Below, piece after piece: positions 28,016 through 36,085 of a stretch of 64,000 nucleotides of DNA. The stretch is from positions 1-64,000 of the forward strand of contig DAHUYQ010000016.1 in the NCBI GenBank assembly GCA_027315115.1. Direction: 5' to 3'. The DNA is from Solirubrobacterales bacterium (GTDB lineage Bacteria; Actinomycetota; Thermoleophilia; Solirubrobacterales; Solirubrobacteraceae). The notes beneath the pieces are model-generated. The model saw only the letters and a list, made by a program, of their open reading frames with translations, made no database searches and was not told the DNA's origin. The number at the start of each line of letters is the position of its first letter. The stretch's first letter is position 1. Made by a program: the position numbers and the translations under genes.

Positions 28016-28115
28016 CGCCGATCAAGGGTAGCGGAGCGATGGCCCGCGCACAAGCCGCGCAAGAGCGCCACGCGGTGCCTGCGTGCCCGGCGCCGCGATC
28101 GGGCAAAATCCGCGC

Positions 28116-28589
28116 ATGGGCAATCCCCTCATCGACCTCGTGGTCGCGATCGTCGCGCTGGGTGGTGCGATCGGCGTCATCGGGATGCTCCGCACCGGCA
28201 GCCTCTACCAGCGCATCGGGCAGCAGGGCGACTCATCGACGGCGCTCCCGCGTCCAGAGCCACGCCCGGGCTCGCCGGCCGCGATCGCCGAGCGTGACCT
28301 GGAGATCAGGCAGATGTTGCAGGCCCGCAGCGACAGGCTGGTGCGTCGCGGGCACGCGCCCCTCGACCTGGACGCGGAGGTCGCACGGCTCACGGCCGAG
28401 CCTTCCGGCGCGCCGCCGCGTGAGCCAGGCGAGCTTTCGGCGGCCGACGCGCATCGCCACGACCCCGAGCTGGTGGAGGAACTTCGCCAGCTCGCGGAGG
28501 CGCGCAACCAGCGCCGGATGCGCCGCGGCGAGGCGCCGCTGGACGTGCGCGCCGAGGTGCAGCGCGCGCTCGCCGAGCTAGACATCTGA
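28116..28589 (+). CDS. Small membrane-anchored protein with duplicated 24-residue motif
   Basis: I do not recognise the family. The 157-aa protein from ATG 28116 starts MGNPLIDLVVAIVALGGAIG: one N-terminal transmembrane helix, then a hydrophilic cytosolic part. Two segments repeat the same pattern: QARSDRLVRRGHAPLDLDAE and AEARNQRRMRRGEAPLDVRAE, each Arg-rich and followed by V-x-R/AL. The duplication suggests two copies of a short binding helix. It is divergent from acyl-CoA dehydrogenase, so it may share the TetR-type operator. Confidence 0.65.
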   Translation: MGNPLIDLVVAIVALGGAIGVIGMLRTGSLYQRIGQQGDSSTALPRPEPRPGSPAAIAERDLEIRQMLQARSDRLVRRGHAPLDLDAEVARLTAEPSGAPPREPGELSAADAHRHDPELVEELRQLAEARNQRRMRRGEAPLDVRAEVQRALAELDI

Positions 28590-28656
28590 GCCCGCGCATC
28601 CACGCGCAGCCATTTGCCTGCACGCGTCCGTCGCGGCGCTCGGGTATAAACGCACT

Positions 28657-29007
28657 GTGGCCGGCCCAAGACGCTTCGAGTTGGAGGATCTGCTGATCCG
28701 TCCCGGGACCTACTTCAATCCCCAGACGGAGATCATGGTCGTGGTCGACGACACGCCCGAGGTCGACCGCGAGATCTTCGACACCGAGGATCTCGAGGGC
28801 GCCGAATGGGTGTTGATCTCGGACGACGCGCCACTCGACGAGGTGCTGCGCGACGAGGCGATCGAGCGCTTCCAGACCACCTACCAGGGCGGCGACGCTC
28901 ACGCCTCCGACGAAGACCAGGAAGACGACGAGGACGAAGAGGAGCAAGAGCACCTGCAACCCGACGACGAAGACGAAGAGGAAGAGGAAGAGGAAGACCT
29001 CGATTAG
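28657..29007 (+). CDS. Small acidic hypothetical protein, probably leaderless
   Basis: 116 aa from GTG 28657 (MAGPRRFELEDLLIRPGTYF). The first 80 residues look folded and contain paired motifs (PQTEIMVVVDDTPEVD, EGAEWVLISDDAPLDEVL); the last 35 residues are almost all Asp and Glu. A TATAAA box at 28645-28650 lies so close to the GTG that transcription would begin at or next to the start codon, implying a leaderless mRNA. I do not recognise the family. It could bind a basic partner. Confidence 0.65.
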   Translation: MAGPRRFELEDLLIRPGTYFNPQTEIMVVVDDTPEVDREIFDTEDLEGAEWVLISDDAPLDEVLRDEAIERFQTTYQGGDAHASDEDQEDDEDEEEQEHLQPDDEDEEEEEEEDLD

Positions 29008-29083
29008 TCGAGGTCGCGGCCGACACGAGCGCAATCTCTCGTGCAGACCGCAACACCGTCGGACGTTCCGGTGTTCAGGGCAG

Positions 29084-30745
29084 GTGCGCATTCTCGGCTT
29101 GCCGCTAGCCATCACGATCCGCGCCCCACGAGGTCGAGCCGCGATTGCGGTGCTGACGCTGGCCCTTGGCGGGGTGCTAGTCTCGCCGGCCAGCCCGGCG
29201 CTGGCGAGCGCGCAGCGGCAGGGGGCCAGTGCGCTCTCCGAGCAGCTCGCGCCCGTGCCCGCGGCACAGGCGCGGACTGGCGCACGCTCGTCGGGGAAGC
29301 GCGGCTCTCGACGAGCGAAGACCGCCGCCCATGCGGCCCCGCCCGCCGTGCTTGCGACGATCACCCGGCTTCGGCGCTCCGGCGCGATCTCTCAGGCGGA
29401 CGCCACGCGCTACCGCAACACGTATCTCGAAACGCAGCGCACGCTTGCGCACCTCTCGGGCACCAGGCACACCGAACTGGCGGATGTGCTCGGCAACGTG
29501 CTGCAGATGCAGGCCGCCGGCCAGATGACGGCCTCCCGCATGCCCGAGATCTTCCTCACGCTCCAGCGCAACCGGGAATGGTGGACCAAAGGGTCGCTGC
29601 TCTCCTACGGCGCGCGCGTCTCCTTCCCCGGCAGCCGTCTGGTCTGGGAGTACTACAACGGGCAGGGCATCGAGATCCAGTGGCTTGCCACCTTCGGCGA
29701 GGCCAACGGCTACTACCTCTCCGGCAACCAGGATGAAGCGCTGGCTCAGGTGCTCGAAGAAGCCAGCGCGCTCGCCGTCGAACGGGCGGGCGGCATCTCC
29801 TTCGACTACCTCTTCCATTTCGACGGCGGCAGCCCACCCTGGACCAGCGGGCTCTCCCAGGGCACCGCGATCCAGGCGTTCGCGCGCGCCTCACAGCGCC
29901 TCGAAGAACCGGCGTTCGCGGCGAGAGCCACGGAACTGCTGGGGATCTTCCAGACCCCACCCCCGGCGGGCGTGCGCCTGCAGGTGGCGCCCGGATCTGC
30001 GGGCTCGCTGCCGCAAGTCCACTACCTCGAGTACAGCTTCGCTCCCCAGGAGCGAATCCTCAACGGCTTCATCCAGTCGCTGAACGGTCTCTATGACTTC
30101 ACGAAAATCACCGGCTCGGCGACCGGGCTGCGGCTCTTCGAAGAAGGGGACGCCGACGCTCGCGCCGAAACGCCGCGCTACGACACCGGCGCCTGGTCGC
30201 TGTACGACCAGCACTCCGAATCCGACCTCGGCTACCACGAGCTGCTGGCGGAATTCCTGCAGGACCTCTGCGAACGCACGAGACAAGGCCCGCCCATCAC
30301 GCCGGCCGCCAGCGGGGGCACGTCCGTGGCCACCGGTCCCTCTCGACGTCCCGCTGCTCATGCCGCACAGATCGAAGGCGACGAAATCTACTGCGCCACG
30401 GCGGCCCACTTCCAGGAATACCTCCACACTCCACCGGTGATCTCGCTGCTCTCCAAAACGCTGCCCTCCGGCGCGCGCGCAGGCGTCCAGTTCTCGATCT
30501 CGAAGGTCTCGACGATCAGCATCACCGTCACCACCATGACCGGCAAGGTGGTCGCGACCAACAGCGCCACCGTCGAAGCGGGCAAGCCGCGACTGCTGTG
30601 GGTCACGCCGAAGGGCAGCGGCATCTACAAGCTCAGCGCCACGGCGACCGACCTGGCCGGAAACCACGCCTCGACCAGCGGGACCATCCGCCTGGCCGGC
30701 CGGAGGCGCGCGGCCCCACCGAAGCGCAGGCATTCCGGCAAATAG
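29084..30745 (+). CDS. Secreted protein with D-glucuronyl C5-epimerase-like domain
   Basis: 553 aa from GTG 29084. An N-terminal signal sequence (AAIAVLTLALGGVLVSPASPALA) points to export. The domain at about 190-410 resembles the C-terminal D-glucuronyl C5-epimerase domain: YYNGQGIEIQWLATFGEANG, WTSGLSQGTAIQAFARAS, ILNGFIQSLNGLYDF, YDTGAWSLYDQ and LGYHELLAEFL. In animals this fold epimerises heparan precursors. The C-terminal 90 residues form an Ig-like beta domain (ISITVTTMTGKVVATNSA, GIYKLSATATDLAGNHAS) ending in a basic tail. A cell-envelope polysaccharide substrate is inferred; the activity is untested. Confidence 0.78.
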   Translation: MRILGLPLAITIRAPRGRAAIAVLTLALGGVLVSPASPALASAQRQGASALSEQLAPVPAAQARTGARSSGKRGSRRAKTAAHAAPPAVLATITRLRRSGAISQADATRYRNTYLETQRTLAHLSGTRHTELADVLGNVLQMQAAGQMTASRMPEIFLTLQRNREWWTKGSLLSYGARVSFPGSRLVWEYYNGQGIEIQWLATFGEANGYYLSGNQDEALAQVLEEASALAVERAGGISFDYLFHFDGGSPPWTSGLSQGTAIQAFARASQRLEEPAFAARATELLGIFQTPPPAGVRLQVAPGSAGSLPQVHYLEYSFAPQERILNGFIQSLNGLYDFTKITGSATGLRLFEEGDADARAETPRYDTGAWSLYDQHSESDLGYHELLAEFLQDLCERTRQGPPITPAASGGTSVATGPSRRPAAHAAQIEGDEIYCATAAHFQEYLHTPPVISLLSKTLPSGARAGVQFSISKVSTISITVTTMTGKVVATNSATVEAGKPRLLWVTPKGSGIYKLSATATDLAGNHASTSGTIRLAGRRRAAPPKRRHSGK

Positions 30746-30935
30746 CCCGCCGCGCGCGCCTTACCGACCCCGCGGATCAGGCAAGCACACGCCCAAGCCA
30801 CTGCCGACCGAGACTGCGGCCAGCCGGGCCCAGCCAAGCGTAGCTCCTGGCACGCGCCCAGATCGCGAATCTGGCAGGCCGACGGACGCGGTCGCCGGGC
30901 CGATCAACGCGCCTGCGCCCACTTACAATCGAGCT

Positions 30936-30977
30936 GTGAACGCGCACGCGCAGAGGGTTGGGGGCGCCCGCCGATGA
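30936..30977 (+). CDS. Possible leaderless 13-codon upstream ORF
   Basis: GTG 30936 encodes MNAHAQRVGGARR and ends at a TGA (30975-30977) that overlaps the ATG of the next gene as ATGA. A TACAAT box at 30924-30929 places the likely transcription start at the GTG. This would give a leaderless leader peptide coupled to the membrane protein, which lacks a good ribosome binding site of its own. Upstream, 30746-30935 shows only a 6-bp hairpin (30858-30874) and no gene. Confidence 0.4.
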   Translation: MNAHAQRVGGARR

Positions 30978-31690
30978 GCCGGATCGCTCGCGCGTGGCGG
31001 CAACTCGACGCCGAGCAGCGACTTGCGGCGATCGCCGCGCTCGCGCTGATGCTCAGCATGTTCCTGCCGTGGTACCAGCAGAACGCCGTGGACAGGGCGG
31101 GGATCATCAGCCAGGACCTCGACGCCTTCGCGGTCTTTTCGGTGCTGGAGGCGAGCATCCTGATCGCGGCATTGGGCGTGCTCGCGATGTTTTTCGTCCG
31201 GGCGGAGGGACGTGCCCCCTACCTCGCCGGCATCGACAGCGGGGCGGTGCTCGGCGCCGGCTGCTGGGTCCTGCTCGCACTGGTGTTGCGGCTGTTCGAC
31301 AAGCCGGGAGTCGAAAGCCACGGCATCGCGGCCAACGTGGGCGTGCAGTGGGGCATCTTCTTCGCGCTGGGCGCAGCCGGCCTGCTCACCTACGCGGGCG
31401 TCCGCCTGCGCGCCGCGCAGCGGCAGCCGCCGGTGATCCGCGCGGCTCGCGCGCGCAGCGCCCGGGCGTACCACCAGAACGCCACGCGCGAGACCACCAC
31501 ACGCCAGGCCGCCACACGCCAGGCCGCCACACGGGAGATCGAGGGACGCGAGATCAGCGCCCGCCGCGCCTCCCGGCGCAGGCCGCCGGCAGCCCGTTCC
31601 GCAAGCCCATCCTCCGCCGCGAAGCAGCTCTCCTTCGACGATGATGCCTCGGCGACCGTCGGGGACGTCCCTCCCCCGGACTCTGCCTAG
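30974..31690 (+). CDS. Four-helix membrane protein with basic repetitive tail
   Basis: 238 aa. Hydrophobic helices at about 17-33 (LAAIAALALMLSMFLPW), 55-74 (VFSVLEASILIAALGVLAMF), 90-106 and 123-143. The cytosolic C-terminal third is Arg/Ala-rich with a short repeat (TRQAATRQAATRE) coded by 15-base units at about 31501-31530. Function unknown; the LPW at the end of helix 1 and the overall layout resemble small uncharacterised actinobacterial membrane proteins. Start coupled to a possible upstream ORF. Confidence 0.7.
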   Translation: MSRIARAWRQLDAEQRLAAIAALALMLSMFLPWYQQNAVDRAGIISQDLDAFAVFSVLEASILIAALGVLAMFFVRAEGRAPYLAGIDSGAVLGAGCWVLLALVLRLFDKPGVESHGIAANVGVQWGIFFALGAAGLLTYAGVRLRAAQRQPPVIRAARARSARAYHQNATRETTTRQAATRQAATREIEGREISARRASRRRPPAARSASPSSAAKQLSFDDDASATVGDVPPPDSA

Positions 31691-31772
31691 AGCCGCGCAG
31701 GCGTCGCGTTCGAGGGTCGGCCGCGCACCCGCGGAAGATGCGCACGGCGGCCCTCCCTATCATGCCTTCCAC

Positions 31773-32714
31773 ATGGAGCCCTCCGCGCCGAGAACGATCG
31801 CCGACGTGGAGGAGGGTCTGCGCGAGGCCGGCTATCTGCCGAGCCGCGCCGCCGCGTTGGTCTCCCACCTGGCGGTGACGCTCGGCAAGCCCGTGCTCGT
31901 CGAGGGACCGGCGGGCGTCGGCAAGACCGAGCTGGCCAAGGCCCTGTCCAGCATGCTCGGGCGACCACTGGTGCGTCTGCAGTGCTACGAGGGCCTGGAC
32001 GAGGCCAAGGCGCTCTACGAGTGGAACTACCGCAAGCAGCTTCTGCGCATCCAGGCCAGCGAGAGCGAACGGCAAGACGAGTGGGAGAGCCTGCAGGAGG
32101 ACATCTTCGGCGAGGAGTTCCTGCTGACGCGACCGCTGATGCGCGCGATCGCCTCCGAGCAGCCGGTCGTGCTGCTGATCGACGAGATCGACAAGACCGA
32201 CCAGGAGTTCGAGGCGATGTTGCTCGAGGTGCTCTCGGACTTCCAGATCTCGATCCCCGAGCTGGGGGTCGTGCGCGCCCGCACGCAGCCGGTGGTCGTG
32301 CTCACCTCCAACAACTCGCGCGAGCTGACCGAGGCGCTCAAGCGCCGTTGCCTGTACCTCTGGCTCGACTACCCCTGCCTGGAGCACGAGCTCGCGATCG
32401 TGCGCCTGCACGCGCCCGAGCTCTCCGAGACGGTCGCGCGCCGGCTCGTGGAGGTCGTCGGGATGGTGCGCGACCTGGACCTGAAGAAGCCCCCGTCGAT
32501 CGCGGAGTCGATCGACTGGGCGCGCGCGCTGCTGCTGCTCGGGGCAAGCGACATCGACACCGACACGTTCAACGAGACGATGTCGGTGATCGTCAAGCAC
32601 CGCACCGACATGGACATCGTGGCCGAGCGCGTTGGGATCAAGCTCGGCGAGCGGGCTGAAGCCGAGAGGGCAGCCGAGGGGGCAGACGCCTCGACGGTCG
32701 ATCTCAGCACCTGA
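31773..32714 (+). CDS. MoxR-family AAA+ ATPase (CoxD-like)
   Basis: 313-aa AAA+ chaperone-like ATPase. Walker A is VEGPAGVGKTELAKAL (45-60), Walker B VVLLIDEIDKTD, sensor 1 VVLTSNNSRELTEALKRRC, and sensor 2 region SIAESIDWARALLLLG. MoxR proteins work with VWA proteins to insert metals or assemble complexes; the CoxD subgroup matures Mo hydroxylases or CO dehydrogenase. The partner gene follows directly (8 bases), but no dehydrogenase is present nearby. ATG 31773 is used; the frame upstream is a shadow. Confidence 0.9.
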   Translation: MEPSAPRTIADVEEGLREAGYLPSRAAALVSHLAVTLGKPVLVEGPAGVGKTELAKALSSMLGRPLVRLQCYEGLDEAKALYEWNYRKQLLRIQASESERQDEWESLQEDIFGEEFLLTRPLMRAIASEQPVVLLIDEIDKTDQEFEAMLLEVLSDFQISIPELGVVRARTQPVVVLTSNNSRELTEALKRRCLYLWLDYPCLEHELAIVRLHAPELSETVARRLVEVVGMVRDLDLKKPPSIAESIDWARALLLLGASDIDTDTFNETMSVIVKHRTDMDIVAERVGIKLGERAEAERAAEGADASTVDLST

Positions 32715-32721
32715 GCGCCGC

Positions 32722-34113
32722 ATGGAGAGCCGCCCCACCCTGCCGGCGCAGCTCCTCTCGTTCGGCGAGCAGCTACGCGACGAGGGCGTCTCGGTCGGCA
32801 CATCCGAGCTGCTGGACTGCTTCGCGGCGCTGGCGCAGGTGAGCTGGACCTCGCAGGCCGACTTCAAGGAGGCGCTGTCGGCCACGCTGGCCAAGAGCCC
32901 CGAGGACCGGCGGACCTTCGACCGCGTCTTCGACCGCTTCATGTTCAGGGCGGTCGAGGCCCAGGCGATCGGCCCCGAGATGAGCGAGCGACTCGGCGAA
33001 GGCGGGGGCGCAGCGATGCAGGACCTCTCCGGCAGCGAGCTGGAGGCGCTGCGCGAACAGATCGCGGAGGCGCTGGCGGACGGGTCGGAGGGCGCCCTGC
33101 GCGACCTGGCGCTGCTGGCGATCGCGGCCTTCTCGCGCGAGGCGGAAGGCTCGGGGGTGATCGGAGTGGACGTGCAGCGCATCCGCAGGGCGCTTGGGCT
33201 GCGCGCCGAGCAGCAGCAGCCCGGCCCGCACGGTCAGGATGCGCGCCGGCCGGGCCTCTCCCGCGAGGCGCTGCGGCGCTTCGAGGCGCTGCTGCGCGAG
33301 GAGCTCGAGCGCGCCCAGGCGCGGCGCACGCAGAAGCTGCCGCCGGCCAGGCCGCTCAACGAGCTCGACCGTGCGCTGCCGTCGGGCCCGCTCGCGGATC
33401 TGGCCGCGGTCCACCGCGTGGTGGCCCAACTGCGCCGCCGCCTGGCCACCCAGGGCATGCAGGCGCGCGGCCGTCGCACGCACGCGCATGTCGACGTGCG
33501 CCGCACCATGCGGGCGTCGCTGCAGACCGGCGGAGTCCCGGTAGAGCTGAAGTTCCGACCACGCCGGCCCCGGCGACCGGAGATCTACGTGCTCTGCGAC
33601 GTCTCCACCAGCGTCACATCCGCCTCGGTGTTCTTCCTCTCGGTGCTGCACGCGCTCCACGACGCCTTCCGCAAGATGCGCTCGTTCGTGTTCATCGAGC
33701 GGGTCTCCGAGGTGACCGACGTCTTCGAGCACGAGCGCGACTTCAGAGCCATCAGCGAGAAGATCGGCAAAGACGCGGGCGTGGCCGACATCTCCGGCTA
33801 CACCGACTACGGCCGCGTCTTCAGGGAGATGCTCGAGCTCGTGGAAGACGATCTGCACCCGCGCGCGACGCTGATCGTGCTCGGCGACGCCCGCACCAAC
33901 GGACGTGACCCGCGCTCCGACCTCTTCGGGGCGCTCGCAGCCAAGGCGGGCCGCACCTTCTGGCTGAACCCCGAGCCGCGCCTGTACTGGAACTACGGCG
34001 ACTCGGTGATCGCCGCCTACGAGCGCCACTGCACCGCTTTCGAGTGCTGGACCACGGCGCAGCTCGAGGACTTCGTCAAGGCGCTCACGCGGCCTGTCAA
34101 CCGGGCGGCGTAG
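32722..34113 (+). CDS. VWA-domain protein (CoxE-like)
   Basis: 463 aa, the usual partner of MoxR ATPases. Residues 1-250 are helical and charged. The C-terminal VWA domain (about 275-455) has the MIDAS elements DVSTSV (DxSxS), the Thr in SGYTDYGRVF and the Asp in VLGDARTNGRD. The pair would couple ATP hydrolysis to remodelling of a metal-bound client. No transmembrane helix, so it acts in the cytosol. Start ATG 32722 lies 7 bases after the MoxR stop. Confidence 0.88.
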   Translation: MESRPTLPAQLLSFGEQLRDEGVSVGTSELLDCFAALAQVSWTSQADFKEALSATLAKSPEDRRTFDRVFDRFMFRAVEAQAIGPEMSERLGEGGGAAMQDLSGSELEALREQIAEALADGSEGALRDLALLAIAAFSREAEGSGVIGVDVQRIRRALGLRAEQQQPGPHGQDARRPGLSREALRRFEALLREELERAQARRTQKLPPARPLNELDRALPSGPLADLAAVHRVVAQLRRRLATQGMQARGRRTHAHVDVRRTMRASLQTGGVPVELKFRPRRPRRPEIYVLCDVSTSVTSASVFFLSVLHALHDAFRKMRSFVFIERVSEVTDVFEHERDFRAISEKIGKDAGVADISGYTDYGRVFREMLELVEDDLHPRATLIVLGDARTNGRDPRSDLFGALAAKAGRTFWLNPEPRLYWNYGDSVIAAYERHCTAFECWTTAQLEDFVKALTRPVNRAA

Positions 34114-34361
34114 ATGTGCGTCCCTCCGGCCGCGGACGCAACAGACAACCACAGAGCGGCGTAGAACTTGTCACCTATGCGACTCAGCAAATGGCTGCCA
34201 CGCAGGCTGCCCGAGCAGATCCACCTGGATCAGGCAGCCGTCGCTCCACTGCTGGCAGCCGCCTGAGCTCTCGCAAACGCGGCCCGTGCTCCGGGGCGAG
34301 ACCACCTGGATCGTAGGCCGTGGACTGGTCGCCGCCGTCAATCGCGCTACGATCGGGCAAC
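34114..34361. other. Spacer before the TPP riboswitch
   Basis: No convincing gene. A 29-codon frame at 34177-34266 has no ribosome binding site or homolog I recognise. TACGAT at 34348-34353 with TGGTCG about 16 bases upstream could be the promoter for the riboswitch transcript. Confidence 0.4.
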
Positions 34362-34466
34362 GCAAGACAGGGGGGCTGACGGGAAGTCGGCTGAGATGGC
34401 GCCCTCGAGCATCGCTCGCCCGGCGTCGACCCTTCGAACCTGTGGGGTAATGCCCGCGAAGGGAGC
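34362..34466 (+). promoter_or_regulatory. TPP riboswitch (THI element)
   Basis: Contains the conserved thi-box order: GGGGGG near the 5' side, GGCTGAGAT (34389-34397), ACCCTT-GAACCTG (about 34430-34442), then GGGTAATGCCCGCGAAGGGAG. These form the P2-P5 arms that bind thiamine pyrophosphate. The 3' AAGGGAGC lies just before GTG 34470 and would also serve as ribosome binding site, so ligand binding probably hides the start site and stops translation. Confidence 0.93.
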
Positions 34467-34469
34467 GCA

Positions 34470-35300
34470 GTGTCAACCAGAGTGCAGGATCCGATGCGGC
34501 CGCAAGCCGCGGGCGCGCGGCAAAGCGAATCGGTGGGCAACCGCACTGCGCGCACGGATGGCGGCGAGCGCGAGGGAGTGATCGTCAGCGGCGTCAGCCG
34601 CCACTTCACCGACCGGCGCGGCAACGCGGTGCAGGCGCTCCACGAGGTCTCTCTGCGGGCCGCACCGCACGAGGTGCTCACGGTTGTCGGCCCCAGCGGC
34701 TGCGGCAAGACCACGCTGCTGGAGCTGATCTGCGGGCTGCAGAGCCCTGACGCGGGCGCCGTGGAGGCGGCGCCCGCGGCGCTGATGGCTCAACGGGACC
34801 TGCTGCTGCCGTGGCGCAGCGCGCTCGACAACGCAGTGCTGCCGCTGCAGATCGCCGGCCTGCCGCGCAAGCAGGCGCGCGCGCAGGCGCTGCCGCTGTT
34901 CCGGGAGCTCGGTTTGGAGGGCTTCGAGAACGCACGGCCGAGTGAGCTCTCCGGGGGGATGCGCCAGCGCGTGGCCTTCCTGCGCACGCTGCTGGCAGGC
35001 AAGCCCGTGCTCTGCCTGGACGAGCCCTTCGGCGCGCTGGACGCGATCACGCGCATGCAGATGCAGAGCTGGCTGGCGGCGGCGCTGGCGCGTCAGCCGC
35101 GCACGGTGGTGCTGGTCACTCACGACGTCGAGGAGGCCGTCCTGCTCGGCGATCGCGTCGCCGTCATGAGCCCGCGACCGGGACGCGTGGTGCAGGAGCT
35201 GACGATCGAGATGCCAAGACCACGCCGCCGTGGCGAGCGCGAGATCGCGAACCTGCGCGAGCAGGCGCTGCGGGCGCTTGGCGCGGAGGATCCCCAGTGA
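34470..35300 (+). CDS. thiZ: ABC transporter ATPase for thiamine-pathway precursor
   Basis: 276 aa. After about 35 unstructured residues come the ABC features: Walker A VVGPSGCGKTTLLELI (about 71-86), Q-loop region LMAQRDLLLPW, signature LSGGMRQRVAFLRTLL, Walker B VLCLDEPFGALD and switch His VLVTHDVEEAVLL. It is of the nitrate/taurine/NMT1 importer type. Riboswitch control and the NMT1-like binding protein suggest import of a pyrimidine (HMP-type) thiamine precursor. The stop overlaps the permease start by 4 bases. GTG 34470 fits the riboswitch-borne ribosome binding site. Confidence 0.9.
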   Translation: MSTRVQDPMRPQAAGARQSESVGNRTARTDGGEREGVIVSGVSRHFTDRRGNAVQALHEVSLRAAPHEVLTVVGPSGCGKTTLLELICGLQSPDAGAVEAAPAALMAQRDLLLPWRSALDNAVLPLQIAGLPRKQARAQALPLFRELGLEGFENARPSELSGGMRQRVAFLRTLLAGKPVLCLDEPFGALDAITRMQMQSWLAAALARQPRTVVLVTHDVEEAVLLGDRVAVMSPRPGRVVQELTIEMPRPRRRGEREIANLREQALRALGAEDPQ

Positions 35301-36085
35301 TCCGGGGCTCGCGCATGGCAAACGCGCTGCCACCGCTGATGCTGTTCGTCGCGGCGATCGGCGCGTGGGAGCTCTACGTCGATCTCGGCGGCGTGGACCC
35401 GGTGCTGCTGCCGGCGCCCCACGAAGTCGCGACCGCCGCGTGGAGCGAAGCCGGCGTGCTGTGGCACAACACGCTCGTGACCGTCAAGGAAGTCGCGCTG
35501 GGGCTCCTGCTCGCCGTGGCGGCGGGCTTCGCGCTGGCCATTGCCGTCCACCTCTGGCGGCCGGTACGCCGCTCGGTCTATCCGCTGGCCGTCGGCTCGC
35601 AGGCGCTGCCATTTGTCGTGCTGGCGCCGGTCCTCGCCTTCTGGCTGGGATTCGGGATCCTGCCGAAGCTGGTCGTGATCGGGCTGATCTGCTTCTTCCC
35701 CGTGACCGTGACGACCGTGGACGGCCTGAATGCGGTGGACCCGGACCGGGTCAAGCTGCTGCGCACGTTCGACGCATCACGCTGGCAGGCGTTTCGCTTC
35801 GGTGAGCTGCCGGCAGCGCTGCCGGCAGCGCTCAGCGGGGCGCGGATCGCGCTCGTCGTCGCGTGGATATCGGCCTTCATCGCGGAGACCTCCAGCCCCA
35901 CGGTGGGCCCGTATGCCGGGCTGGGGCGACAGATCATGACCGACCTGAGCATCGTCGACCCGGCCGGCGCCGCCGCCGCCACCGCGGTGCTGTTCTTCTG
36001 CTCTATCGCCTTCTTCCACCTGCTGTCCATCGCCGAGCGCCGCATCGCGGGCTGGGCCCAGCCTCGACAAGGAGAGAGTCGTTGA
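35297..36085 (+). CDS. thiX: ABC transporter permease for thiamine-pathway precursor
   Basis: 262-aa inner-membrane permease of the SsuC/TauC/ThiX type with about six helices: PLMLFVAAIGAWELYV, LGLLLAVAAGFALAIAV, LPFVVLAPVLAFWLGFGI, VIGLICFFPVTVTTVDGL, and C-terminal ones near LFFCSIAFFHLL. The EAA-like coupling loop is around LRTFDASRWQAFRFGELPAA. GTG 35297 overlaps the ATPase stop (GTGA) and its own stop overlaps the next start (TTGA), so the three genes are translationally coupled. Confidence 0.9.
   Translation: MIRGSRMANALPPLMLFVAAIGAWELYVDLGGVDPVLLPAPHEVATAAWSEAGVLWHNTLVTVKEVALGLLLAVAAGFALAIAVHLWRPVRRSVYPLAVGSQALPFVVLAPVLAFWLGFGILPKLVVIGLICFFPVTVTTVDGLNAVDPDRVKLLRTFDASRWQAFRFGELPAALPAALSGARIALVVAWISAFIAETSSPTVGPYAGLGRQIMTDLSIVDPAGAAAATAVLFFCSIAFFHLLSIAERRIAGWAQPRQGESR

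Noticed and set aside
30858-30874. Terminator after the epimerase-like gene
   Set aside because: Only a 6-bp stem with no T-run and over 100 bases past the stop.
34177-34266. 29-codon ORF before the TPP riboswitch
   Set aside because: No ribosome binding site, no coupling and no recognisable sequence; likely chance.
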